Origin: Tetraselmis striata
Taxonomy: Eukaryota > Chlorophyta > Chlorodendrophyceae > Chlorodendrales > Chlorodendraceae
NCBI GenBank assembly: GCA_006384855.1
Contig: VCJN01001183.1
Span: 124,001 to 188,000 of the forward strand
Reading direction: 5' to 3'
DNA length: 64,000 nucleotides
Shown here: piece by piece, positions 42,720-54,259 of the stretch
Layout of the letters: each line of letters opens with the position of its first letter
Position numbering within the stretch: the stretch's first letter is position 1
The notes under the pieces: generated by a model
What the model saw: the letters and a program-made list of their open reading frames with translations, nothing else
The model's database searches: none
What the model was told of the DNA's origin: nothing
Made by a program: the position numbers and the translations under genes

Positions 42720-44543
42720 CTACTCAATGCTGTAGTGCAAACTTTCTCGCACTTCCTGCGCCTCGCCATTCGATGTCTCCAGCTCCAGCCGCACATCATA
42801 CATCCGGTGCGTCGCGGGCAGCCGCGCCACTGTGATTGCCCCTCTGAGGAGTTGCGCGTGCTGGCCGCCAGCGAGGCCGCCTGCCCCAGAGGGCCCGGGC
42901 AGCTCGAAGGTCTGCTGACCCCAATGAGTGGGAGCCGCTGCGGGGGCGGTGCTGAGTGTCACGGGAGTGTCGGCGGGGCAGCCTGGACCGCCGTTGAAAT
43001 GCACGTCGAACCAGGCAGTGAGCGAGTTGGCTGGTGCGCCCTTGAGGTTGAAAGCGAAGTCCGCGGTGAACTCTGCTAGGTGCTCGGCTGTCACGCTGTG
43101 GCAGTCAAACTCCTTGATTACTGCCGGCTGAGACAACACATCAGCGGCGCTCAGCGATGTCCAGCGAGAAGGCAGCGCCGTGACATGGGCTCCTGACGTG
43201 CCCGGCTCGTCGGCCTCTGAGCCTGACCCCTCCCACACCTCACACTCATAGCCATCCTCACCCTCACTGCCGCCGCCGCCAAGGATATCCTCGATGGCGC
43301 CCTGCAAGTGGTAAGTGCTGCCCTCTGCCGCCAGCGCGCTCGTTAGGCAGCCGTAGCCCACACCGTACTTCGCCGCGAGCTCACCCACAAGGGCCTGCCA
43401 GCCAGCCATCACCTCCGAGTGCTGTGGTCGGCCCGCGTGGCTACCTGCCGTGCCATGCTGGCCATGCGTGTACGCAGTGGGCGCAAGCAGGAGCGCGCAA
43501 TGCGAGGGGAAGAGAGCCCCGCCGGGAACCAGCCACTTATCCCGGGCTGCTAGCACGCTGTTCAGCATCCCGTCGCGCAGGAGCAGGAGCCCCATCCACT
43601 CCGACACGATGGTATCCACCTGCCATGCCAACGCCCATCGACTCAGACATCCAGGCCAGCCATAAGCGTGTGACCTCGATTGCGAACAGTCAGGGAACGT
43701 GAGCTTTTGTCAGGGGCATCTGGCAGCCTCTCATGAAGCATTGGGCTGTTAATCGAGAGCCGGCGCTGCATTATGCTGCTTCATGCCTGCAATTGACCCC
43801 CCTCCCCCCCCCCCGCTTGGCACACACACCACCACCACACCACCACTGAATGCCCATATATTACCATATATATACTGTATACAGTATGTAAGTCGCATAT
43901 CCCACAAATCCCTGACGAGCTGTGATTGGCTGCGGGCAATATTGGCTGGCAGACGGAGGGCGGCACCTTTTCCGGCAGCTCCACGTCCTCAATACGGCCC
44001 TGTATCACCTGTTCAGGCCAAGCGCACACCGTGGCGTGGCCACACCAACTTAAATATGTTTCGGCCACTGTAGCTTGAATATTATTCGGGTGAAAAACCA
44101 GCCCTGCAGACTCAGGGAGTGGCTTGATGGGGCACAACGATAGATAAAGGCAACCCTCTCAACAGATGGACTAGACAAGGATGCTGTTGCCCAGGATTGC
44201 AGCTCGTGCTGGTTAGCTGACGGAGATACGGGCACGCGTGTGTATCAATCACCTTGACTACATCAGCAACGCCGTTCGCTGCCACCAGCGTCCGGGTGTG
44301 TCGGGCCACGTCGGTCGCCTCCACGGCATATACCACACGAGCGCCGGCCTTCGCCGCCCATATGGCCAGCACGCCGGTGCCGGTGCCGCAGTCGAGGACG
44401 GCTTTCCCTCGGAAGTGGGAAGGGTTGCCGTGGATGGCGGTATGGTACGCGTCCATCCTTGCGGCGTCCATCAGCATCTGCCGCTGGTCGCTTAGGAAGG
44501 CGTACGGGTAGAAGTAGTCGCGCTCATCACTGAACTCCTCCAT
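42720..44543 (-). CDS. Protein arginine N-methyltransferase, PRMT10-like
   Basis: Three exons (44543-44253, 44008-43967, 43619-42720) join in phase to about 410 aa. Motif I is VLDCGTGTGVLAIWAAKAGA and post-I is VVYAVEAT. The double-E loop is SEWMGLLLLRDGML. YFYPYAFLSDQRQMLMDAARMDAY precedes the fold, as in plant PRMT10, and VELPEKVDTIVSEWMG is close to that subfamily. The C-terminal beta-barrel contains a Gly/Glu-rich insert (ILGGGGSEGEDGYE). The THW loop is replaced by APTHWGQQTF. The enzyme would transfer methyl from S-adenosylmethionine to arginine side chains of nuclear or cytosolic proteins. An upstream exon cannot be excluded. Confidence 0.88.
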
Positions 44544-44659
44544 CTCGGACTGTTCGGAAGTCGAGGCTGGCTGGGGTATGTCTCCTCGACCGCTTTGCGC
44601 AAGTCTGAAAACGCGACCCTGTGTTCGATGGCAGATACGCTAGTTGTCAGGCAGGGCAT

Positions 44660-46070
44660 CACCCCCCGTATTTATGAGATGCTCGCTGTGCACGCGCTGG
44701 CCGACCGCCGGTCCGCGCCGGCGCCGAAACTCGCGTCGCCGTGACCAGGGCACGGCGTGCATACGCCACCTGCGGACGAGTTCATCAGGCCTCGGCTTCC
44801 CCCCGGGCCCCGCACCTGCCTGCTGTCCGTACTAGTAAATGTTACTTTGCCCTCGCACGACTCTACCCCGTGTTATAAATAGCCAAACCCAACTTCAGGC
44901 CTCGTCTGCCTTGCTGCGGCGGCGAAACAAGCGCGCCGCCCGCCAGCAGTAGCAGGGGTTGCCCCTGGCAGTAGGGGCTACCCTGTGTGGGGGTTTCCGA
45001 AGGGTTACATTAGGGTTTTCAGCGATGTACTGCTCCATATGCGAGAGGCCGATGACGCAGCGACTCAGATCGACCCGGAGTGACTACTGTACTGCTGTGG
45101 CAATGAACAGGCACGCAAATGCAGTAGCAGCAACAATAAACACCTTCGCAGCACAAGTGCCAATGCAAAAATGCACGCGCCGGCATGAGCAGCGCAAGTG
45201 ATTCATTGCACACGCGCTTGCCAAATGTGCTGCTTTTCCAATTATGTGCACCTCTAAATCACAGGCAGTACAAGCCGCGGAAAACTCTGCAGGGATGTTT
45301 ATGATGGCTATGTAATTCAATATGCAAACAGACATGCACATATAGTTATCCATCCGCTTGTCATTTAAACTACGGCACATATGTATCACATGTGAACGCA
45401 ATATTAGCAGCAACACCACAATGATAGATGCCTGTACATGGCAGCCCTGCTGCTGCGCCACTGATCTGACCGTATATATGTTATAGCGTTGCGGGTGTGA
45501 CCTTCGTTCACTGATAAATCCCGCCAGACGATCGTGTTTGATAATCGCACAGGCACATAGCACCTGTTACATGGTGTGTGCCAGTGAGCTTAAGTGTACT
45601 GCCTGGCGCTGGGAAATAGTTTGACCCCCCCAACACATTTTGCAGTAGGCATGGCAATGATGCCTTTTGAGAACCACAAATGCACTCCGTCTCTCAGTGC
45701 CGCTGCTCGCTGATTGGGGGCCGCAGGGGGAGGGGGTCTCTGTTTTAGTTGAGCACTTCACATTCCACTGTACATGTCGTCGATCCATACATGGCTGAGA
45801 TCAAAAGTGAGAGCCACCACACCCAGTCCAACTGCATGCCACTGGCCTCCACGCAAGTGGAGATACGAAAAGACTCACTCACTTGTCAGAGAGCACTAAT
45901 GATGACAGTGATAACTAGACAGCGCTGACTACAAGCATGTGGACATGTACGCGACCATGCAAGCAGAGGATGGGGAAATCATCACAAGTCAGGGCACGCC
46001 ACGACTGGGCTCACGGGTCGGTCGATGGATGGCACAAGTAGTTTAAACAGCAGGGAGCATCTGCATCGCC
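44660..46070. other. Intergenic stretch between methyltransferase and eL13
   Basis: No supported gene. A 159-aa minus frame at 45084-45563 is Cys/Ile-rich with no recognisable domain. A short TTAGGGTTTT telomere-like motif lies near 45010. Confidence 0.4.
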
Positions 46071-46073
46071 GCC

Positions 46074-47080
46074 CTACTTCAATGCGTCCTTCTCCTCCTT
46101 GGCCTTCTCCTCGGCCCTCTTCTTGCGCTTGCCGGCCATGCGCGCGTTCATCCGCTCCAACCTGAGCTTGGCGTAGGCACCACCCTCCTGCAGAAGCCCA
46201 AAAACCCAACAGATCTGATCAGCATATCTCAAAGGGCACAAGTTGCAGCGGTGCTTTGAACACGGCACAGCAATCATATAACGGCGGAGGGCACAGCTAG
46301 TGTGGACAGGGGAAAACCCAAGACAGGGGGAACCAAGGCGCACCTTCATCTCCTTGGTGATGGTGACGTACTCCACGGCGCTGGCCTCCTTCTTGATGGG
46401 CATCAGCTTGCCGGTCAGCTGGGCAGCGGTCTTCAGCTCCTCAGCAGAGGCATCGCCAGCCTGGTTGCAAGAAGGCAGGCAAACAGGGGAAGAATCGAGG
46501 GGGTGGGTATCAGTCACAAGGACGATGACCGAGGAGGGTTTTAAAGGTGGGAGCTATGTAAGCAGCGAGCCTAGTTGGTCGCTGAGCTGTGCCGCGTCGC
46601 ACCTTGGGCTTGTTGGTGCGCTTGGGGAACACCACCAGGTTGCTCTTGTACTGCTTCAGCCTGTTGACATTCTCCTGCATGCCCTCGAGGGACTTGTTGC
46701 GGCGGCGGTGGTCCACAGCAACGCCGATGGTGGGCGCGAGCTTGGCGGAGATGCCGGCCTCCTGCATGGCCACAGAGCCGGTGAAGCAGGCATTAGGGGG
46801 CGGGTGATAGGTGTGTCTCTGGGATGAGGGGGCTGTGACGGCTCGCTGGGTGACTGGGTAAGCTGGGCCACCGCCCCGCCCGCACCTTGAGCTCCTCCAG
46901 GGTGAAGCCGCGGCCCAGCCGGACCTTCATGTTGTAGCGCTGGCTCTGGGAGTGCACCACCGGGCGCAGGGGGCCATCCACGGGGCGCGGGAACAGCTTC
47001 TCGGCCTTGGCAGCGCGCGCTGGGAGGGGCAGAAGCGGAGTGCAGAACGCGATAAATATCTATCCTCCTTGCCCCCATCA

Positions 47081-47111
<31 letters not shown>

Positions 47112-47340
47112 AAAAATGGGGGTAGATACTGAACCCAAAACATACCAAAACCCCCTACATACAGCTTCCGCAGCCCATAACCCGACATCCGCCTCTCCCG
47201 CCACATCAGCACAGGGCTTCGCTGGCAGGCTCACCTGACCGGCGGCGGACCTTGCGCGCGGGCTGGTTGAACCAGGTGCGCACATAGAACTGCCACTTCT
47301 TCTTGAAGTGGCCATTGGGGATGACGTTGTTGTGCTTCAT
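46074..47340 (-). CDS. RPL13: 60S ribosomal protein eL13
   Basis: Five exons give 209 aa with consistent phases: 47340-47235, 47019-46886, 46761-46603, 46460-46344, 46187-46074. The start [17 protein letters not shown] and [15 protein letters not shown] match the eL13 N-terminus. [35 protein letters not shown] and [12 protein letters not shown] follow, and a Lys/Glu-rich tail ends EEKDALK. It is a structural part of the large ribosomal subunit. Intron 1 holds a poly-C tract of about 30 bases (47080-47109, G on the coding strand). The upstream 47341-47480 is the likely promoter. Confidence 0.95.
47080..47109. repeat. Poly-C tract in eL13 intron 1
   Basis: About 30 consecutive C on the plus strand inside the first intron. 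Confidence 0.9.
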
Positions 47341-47489
47341 CTTGGCTCAGCCCTGCGCCGGACGCAACACAGCACCCCCCGCTAAGAAGGTCCGCGGAGC
47401 ACCGCGTCCTTCGTTCTGCGCGCTATGCCCAGCCCAGCCCCGCGCGCGGATACGTGTACCGGTAGAGCGCATGGCTAAACAGCCCCAGC

Positions 47490-47946
47490 ATACTAAAAAC
47501 ACCCAAAAACACCGCGCAGGCCTGCGACCCCCCCCACCCCCCCCGCGCCGGCACGAGCGCGATCTCGCGAAATCTGGATCATAGTGCTAAGACCCTCCCC
47601 GTCACGGCTGATGACGTAGAGTTTTGGGTGTCCGGTGGTCGCCGACAGCACGCGGCCGTCCAGGGCGAACCCTTTGTTTTCCGCCGCGCGAGCCCGATTA
47701 TTTTCCTGCCGGCGGCGGCTGGCGGCTGGCGACAGCCCCGCTGCCTCCCCGCTCACCCAGGCCAGACGCGGACTCCCTGGCCCGCCCGCCGCCGTAGATC
47801 AGCTGGCCAGAGGCAAGGACAGTAACCACGTGCCGGGCGTCACCTTGGCTATAGGGCGAGGGACGTAGCTTCGGGCGGCGGGGAGGCCACCTGCAGAGCG
47901 GAGCGAAAGAGGGGCAGGCGGCGGCGGCGGCGGCGGTTTCGAGCAC
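47490..47946 (-). CDS. Possible exon pair of an unidentified gene
   Basis: One minus frame reads DARHVVTVLASGQLIYGGGR near 47840-47790. Another reads GFALDGRVLSATTGHPKLYV followed by ISRDGEGLSTMIQ near 47670-47575. Both have the rhythm of beta-propeller strands and end near GT sites. No full model could be built and upstream exons are lost in low-complexity GC-rich sequence. Confidence 0.25.
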
Positions 47947-48551
47947 GCGGCAGGCGGGGGGCGGCCGGCGCGCACTCGTAGCCGCGCGGGTCCCCGGCCC
48001 GCCCCGCCCGGCGTGCTGGGGCCGCCGCGAGCATTTTCAGTCCGTCCGGCGGATGAGTGGAAAAAAGTACCTTGGTACACAGCGCAATTTGCCTGAGCCC
48101 TTGGGTTCTGACCTAGATATAATTACATGAGCTAGCAGCAGAAGGCGACCTAGATGCAAGGAAGTCATACGCGTGCTCGCAGCTGCACCTCATCATGATC
48201 GACGGCGACCCTCGTCTAGCATCGATCCATCCACCACATCCTTTGAGTATTTTGTAACTTTGTATATTCTTTATCGCGCTTTGCTGTCACAATCATGAGG
48301 CAATCTAACGGCTGATACTCTCCTATTTCAGCTGTCGTCAGCCCCATTTGATAAGCAGTCCTTTCTGGTGTATACAACAGCATATGCTCGTAGGCCATAA
48401 ATATAGCACATACACATACCTCCTACAGAATATGCCATATATACTGTTTCTGTCTACAGGGTATCACATGCATAGAACATGACTGAGCTCTCAGTAGCGT
48501 TGGCGGCGCAGATATAAAACAATAAAGCGGCGGCATTTTTTTTTTCTGCAG

Positions 48552-48878
48552 GCGTTCATCAGAGCATCACTCGATGCCGAAACCGATAGTTCTACCGGCC
48601 TGGCATTACTGCCCACCACGCATTCCAGTGCCACCTGGCCCCGCCGTCCCGCTATGGAGAAGCCAGATGATTGTGCGCCACGGCTTGTGGCTCGCGCTGT
48701 GGAACACTGCGCGGGCGGCTGGGCGCGTTTGGGGCTGCCGCTCCCACAGCGCGGCGACGCCATCAACACCTCCTCGGCGCGGCCCTCCCCCACCTTCACC
48801 ACCGCGCGCTGCCCGGCGGCGGTGCTGCGCCGGGACGCGAGCGTCTCCAGGTGCGCCGCTCGCCTGGCTGCTCCCTAG
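48552..48878 (+). CDS. Possible terminal exon, unknown gene
   Basis: Directly after a poly-T/TCTGCAG acceptor (48538-48551) an open frame begins AFIRASLDAETDSSTGLALL, continues EKPDDCAPRLVARAVEHCAG and stops at 48878. Splice context and codon use are reasonable. No matching upstream exon was found and no family is recognised. Confidence 0.3.
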   Translation, partial: AFIRASLDAETDSSTGLALLPTTHSSATWPRRPAMEKPDDCAPRLVARAVEHCAGGWARLGLPLPQRGDAINTSSARPSPTFTTARCPAAVLRRDASVSRCAARLAAP

Positions 48879-48967
48879 TTCTGCCCATCCCGCACCTCGT
48901 AGCAGCGCAAGTAGGCAGCGCACCTCACACACTGGGTCGCGCCGATCCGGAGAAGCCGTCACCCGCC

Positions 48968-48969
<2 letters not shown>

Positions 48970-49003
<34 letters not shown>

Positions 49004-49009
49004 AGTAGG

Positions 49010-49057
<48 letters not shown>

Positions 49058-49085
49058 AGTAGGGAGGGAGAGAGAGAGAGAGAGC
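48970..49085. repeat. (GA)n microsatellite with internal duplication
   Basis: Three GA tracts separated by two copies of CTAGTAGGGAGGGAGAGAG. Confidence 0.95.
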
Positions 49086-49440
49086 TGGGATATTAGATAG
49101 CTTCCCTGTGCACAAAACAAACAGGCTCGTGGTCAGTCATGCGCCCCCAATGGGGTAATGCACGCATGGCGGTATCGCAGAATGAACACGTCGGATGCAC
49201 CGCAGGAAAATGACACCTCGCAGCTGTTCATGCAGGAAAAGGGGGGAGGATGTGAGGGGGGGGGGGGCAGCTTGTTTGCTTGGCGGGCATGCCACAGTAC
49301 CATACCTGGTCACTGAACCTCGCAGTCCTGCGCAGCAGTCCCGATGCTACGGCTGCGTTCTGAAATTGCGTGTGTTCTCGCGCCGTTCCGCTCATACGGT
49401 CCAATGTGTGAGTGGAGGCGGTGAGATGGGGGGTGACTGC

Positions 49441-51014
49441 ATGCTGAGGCGGCGAGCTCATGGCCAGCAGGCGTTGCTCCCTTGCAAGGGTGCCCATGGG
49501 CTACTTGGCAAAGGGCAGCGCTGTTCCGACGATGAGAGGCTGCGCTGCTGTAACAGGGGCTGCGGGGGCGCGTCGCGGCGGCCGGCGCTGCGGAGCCTGG
49601 GCTTCGCCAGCGTCAGCATGAGCGGCTCTGGCGGCGACGGCGAGCCTGATGACCTCTGCGACGACGCGCCGGTGCGGGACCTGGACGCCTCACTCGCGAT
49701 CGGCAAGCGCCGGAAGGGAGTGGTGTTGACGGACCCCGCCGAGATCGAGGAGCTGAAGCAGGAGCTGGCGAAGCTCACGCCTGAGCAGCGCGAGGAGCTC
49801 CGCGCGCTCGCGGCACAGCGGGTGCTCAACTCTTTCAAGGATGAGGTGGGCGCCGTGCTGCCCCCTCCGCCCTGGCGCCAGTCTGGGTAGCTCCTCCGTG
49901 CCCCTGAGACAGCCCCTGACGAAAGGGCTCATGTGTCGATGCGCAGGACGGCACGCCGCTGTACGATGCGTTCACGGAGACCAGGAAGAAGCTGCTGGTG
50001 GGTGGTTGGCCGCGTGATGGTGGCCCAGGGAGGGGGGAGGGAGTGCCACTGCTCGCATGGGTGCATCCCAAAGGCTTGAACAACTAAGAAACGTATTGAT
50101 ATAATCTCAACAACATTTCATTTTTATTTTCATTTTTATCAACCTGTCCCGCGCTTCCGTTGGCTGCGCCTGCAGGAGGAGGAAATGGGCATCGGGCGGC
50201 CCACCATCCGCGACAAGCCGCGGTGGATGCAGGACTTGTTCATCTCGCCCTACAAGCTGCGGCGCGGAGCGGAGAAGATGGAGCTGCGCCGCTTTGAGGA
50301 GGACAAGCTGGAGCTGGTGCGGCCGCCTCGACCCCCTTCCCCCCCCCCCTTGCCCTTGGAGGCCTGCGCCAGCCTCACCAGCCGTGCAATTCAACCTCGC
50401 TTTGGGTTCGCTACTCATATGTAGTACTGTTCCCCCCCCAACCCACGGCGCAAAGACGTGACAAGATTTCTCTCTCTCGCTCTCTCTCTCTCTCCCTCCC
50501 TCTCACCCTCATCAGAACATATCGGTATCTCTGTGTGGAAACCCCGACTCGATGCTGCAACACAAATCTTTGTTTTCGGGACCCGCAAACTCAGTCAAGT
50601 CGTGCAGCAACTGTCTGTTCGGGCAAAAGACAATCGATTGTTTTGTTCTGCAATCCCTGTGTCCGTGATACCAGTCTTTTCCCTGCAGTGTGTTGGTTTA
50701 CTTTTGATTACGTCATAGTTTCCCCCTACAGGAGGCTGTTCATTAGCAGCAATCATGCACGATCCCACAGTGTGTCTACATTATGGCCTGCCACACTGTA
50801 CATTGGCTCAGGGGAAGTGCGAGGGCGGGGGCGCTTGTGGCGCACCATGCGCCAACACTCGCAGTTCGCAGCCGAGCCCTGACGCGGGGAGATGCATGTC
50901 CTCACCCGGTGGCGCAGGAGCTGCTGGGCAACGGCAATGTGTTCAGCCCCGCGCCGATCGTTCGCAACATGTTTGGCGGCCGCCACGACTTTTCCTACGC
51001 GCTGTGTGAGTACC

Positions 51015-51045
<31 letters not shown>

Positions 51046-52080
51046 ACACAGACACACAACCCCCATGTCCTTCCACAGTGCCACGCCAGGTATGCCGCTA
51101 CGCTGCCTATGGTATATGAAGGTCATCTTATGTCACTAAGAAGGTCTGCACACGTTACCCGAAAAATACCATAGTTGGCCGTTGCGCGGGCACTGTACGA
51201 GGTACAACTTGACACCCCGTAGTAAACAGCTGTCGGTGTATGTTGTTAGTCAAATAAGTCTTTACATCACGCGTGCAGACTTCCGAGTGGCGTGTTGCAG
51301 TAGCGCAAAACGGTAAGCATACTTGGCGTACTGAGGTCGGAAGTACTTAATAGCCACAGTTTGCTGTGCCGCTTGAAGCTGAAGCTGATTCCTGACCAAA
51401 TTTGAAATGCACACGACATACAACACAGTGTATGAATATGATATTACATGCATTGTCCTGACCCCCCCCCCCAACCGCCGCGGCCCTATTCTAGACGCCA
51501 ATACCAAGCGCATGCCAGAGCTGATGGCTGGTGAGTGGGCGGACAAGGACCCAAACATCGTGATGCGCGACCCGAGCTTCTTCCACGACCTGCTGGTCAA
51601 GTGAGCGCTGCCCCCCCCCCCCCCCCCCTGAGCTTGGCGAACCGTTTGTGGCATGAGCGGCTGAGCATGGGTTGCTGCCGAATGCGCAACAGGCTGAATA
51701 GAGAGATAACAAAATACTAAGGGGGGCTGCTGCATGTGAGGGTGTCTGGTCACACACCAGACACTCGGGCATTGCTCGAGAATGGTGCCCGTATCTCTAT
51801 ATTGGGAGCATCTTGCAGCACGGAAGCAAGCGGATATCGTGCGGTACGAGGACAGAGGCACTGCAAATAGGAAACGAAGCGTTTGCAGCATTGTGCTTTG
51901 CGGGCTGTGGGACAACCATGCGAAACCATGCTTTATGTGCATGTTTGGGACGGCTGAAGTTCGCATTCCAAACCCAAAGTCACGGTGCCACTTTAAGCTG
52001 AAGCGGATTCCTGGCCCGGAGTCGTAATATGGTACCACTAAGGTCTCAACAATCTTCTACCCCTTAAGCTTAATATATAA

Positions 52081-52114
<34 letters not shown>

Positions 52115-54250
52115 GCATATATAGGGCGGGGGGTGGGTCGACTGACTGCTGCTGTGCTGTGTCTCAGCGGCCCCGGGATGGAGCTCACGCTGATGGTCAT
52201 GCCGGGACGCGACCTGCCGGTCTCTGAGGCCGTCTCCGCCATCCGGCCCGCCATGCTGCGCACGCTGGAGAGCATCGAGCACGACGAGGGCGACACCGCG
52301 GATGTGGAGGTCTTCCTGCGCATGTTCAACCAGCGCCGCATGGCGGGCGCGCCCTTCCTGGAGCGGGACGACAAGGGCAACCTCATGCTGAAGGAGGTGA
52401 GGAGGCCGTGCGCCCCCCCCCCCCCCCCCGCGGGGCGGCATGCCCGGGAAACGGCTGCTGCGGCTACCACTGGTGTAGACTTGCTCCGTGCGGGGCGCTT
52501 GTGCGTTTCTCATTCAGGTCGCCGGAGTGCAATGCAGCGATTGCCTGGATGTCGCTCCAATTGTGTCAGATTAAGTTACCTGTGCTACGCGAAACTGCAC
52601 CGAGCAATGGTTGTGTGTGTGTGTGTGGGGGGGTGTGGGTGTTTGGGGGGGGGGGGGGGGGGGGGGGGGAGGCGTACTATGGACACTGCGAACAAGAGCC
52701 TGCCACACCAATCAGAGGTCAAGACGTCGACAAAACTATATGGCGGAATTATAGCGAATTATAGCAAGCCCAATTTGAGGCTTGAAAGGGGTCATATAGG
52801 TGTGTCGGAACCTGTATAATACAAGTATGAGTGGTATAATGAGCATGAGTAATGTATGTGCGAGTACATATGTAAGCAGGTCAGCACCGTCCTCGAGTGC
52901 ATGCTTTTCGCTGAAGCGCTCCTCCCCCCCCCCCCCCCCCCCCCCTTTTATTCTGCAGGACACCCGGCTGATGTTCAAGATGGGGCCCGACGGCCAGACC
53001 TACGCGGAAGGTGCGCCCCGTGTCGTGCTTCCCCCCCTCCGCCCGCCCCGCTGATGCCCGCTTAGCGGGGCCTGCACCCCCAATAGCAGCCACAGACACA
53101 TGCCGCAAAGGATATATCCCCACGACTGTGGAGGACGCCAGCTGCGGTGCGGACATAAACCTTGACACCGCCGTGCCTCACCCTGCTGCTGTGTCCGGCC
53201 TCTCGCAGCTATTACTGCCGGCAAGATCCGGGACCAGCAGGCCATCATGATCGGGAGCTACTTCAACCCCAAGGCACAGCCCCAATCCCGGCACGAGTGA
53301 CCTCTGAGCGTACCGCCTGCAAGCGCGTGTGCAACTGCCACCGCTGCCGAACGGCAGCAGCAAGGGAGGGCCTGCTGAATCCCTTACGCACCCCCCCCCC
53401 CCCCCCCCCCTCCTCCGCCCTCTTCACCCCCTCCCTCCCCTCAGGTCACCTACTCTTTCTTCGATGCGTTCACCGGGGTCAACGCCGTCGATCCCATTGG
53501 CAAGCAGAGCATCGGCCGCGGCGCGCTCTTCATCACCAACGGCTTCACCTTCCAGGGCGGCAACCCCGACCAGGTGCCCTCCCTGCGCAGCATTCCATCC
53601 ACAGCATCCGGATAAGGCGGTCACGGTCGGGACAACAGTGCCCCGGGCTGGTGCGCGGTTACCTGTCGTGCGGGTGCCGGCGCACCCATAAGAACCCTTA
53701 TTATTCGCCTCTGATTGGCCTCGCATGCAATCTATAACAACTATTTCCGTAATAGTTTCTTCTACTACATTTCACCTTGCACAGGCAGGGCAGGTTATTA
53801 TTCGCCGTGCTCGTAGTACCGCGTCGGCACCCGCAGTAAAGTACAATTACCTGAAAATTGGACCACCTAGCGCCCCAAATGTTTCTCTGAAAACGGTGGT
53901 GCTCTGAAGTGCGGAGCCACCTGTGACTTGCGTGGGCTCTGGAGACCAGCTAAAAACCCGCTCACATGGGGTCTGTCTATCGGTGTGTCTGGCACCCGCA
54001 GAGGCTCGTGCGGGACACGTGCGCGCCTCCGCTGGAGCAGCTCAAGTTCTACAAGGGGGAGGCCATCCAGGAGACCCTCGAGCCGTCCGCCAGCCTCTTC
54101 ACCTTCTCCAAGCCGCGCCCCGAGGTGGACGGCGAGTCGACCGCCGGGCGGGTGCTGCTGACGGGCATCCGCTCCTACAAGCAGCTCCGCCGGGCGGCGC
54201 GCCGGCGGGCGAGGGCGGCCTCGGGCGATGGCGCTCCCGCGCCCGCATGA
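49441..54250 (+). CDS. Conserved-looking protein of unknown function, ten exons
   Basis: Exons 49441-49845, 49947-49997, 50176-50316, 50918-51005, 51495-51600, 52168-52396, 52959-53010, 53209-53273, 53445-53573 and 54002-54250 join without a phase break to 504 aa. The N-terminus (MLRRRAHGQQALL, Arg-rich, Ser, few acids for about 55 residues) resembles an organelle targeting peptide; Met 49426 is also in frame. A helical part follows (EIEELKQELAKLTPEQREEL). Later segments are MGIGRPTIRDKPRWMQDLF, NMFGGRHDFSYAL, FFHDLLVNGPGMELTLMV, FFDAFTGVNAVDPIGKQS and LFITNGFTFQGGNPD. Intron 8 needs a GC donor (AAG|GCACAG at 53274). Four introns carry poly-C close to a splice site. I do not recognise the family. 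Confidence 0.75.
51011..51050. repeat. Poly-C then (CA)n next to a donor site
   Basis: About 20 C begin six bases after the exon-4 donor of the unknown ten-exon gene, followed by CA repeats. Confidence 0.9.
52079..52105. repeat. (TA)n microsatellite
   Basis: TATATA tract in intron 5 of the unknown ten-exon gene. Confidence 0.9.
52411..52945. repeat. Poly-C, poly-G and poly-C tracts in one intron
   Basis: Intron 6 contains C runs at 52411-52429 and 52924-52945 and a G run at 52647-52669. The C runs lie 15 bases after the donor and 13 bases before the acceptor. Confidence 0.9.
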
Positions 54251-54259
54251 GCGCGCCGC

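Noticed and set aside
45084..45563. 159-aa minus-strand ORF downstream of eL13
   Set aside because: No domain, no splice support, composition like noncoding AT-richer DNA.
51262..52038. 258-aa minus-strand ORF
   Set aside because: Lies antisense to exon 5 and flanking introns of the ten-exon gene; no domain and Cys-poor random composition.
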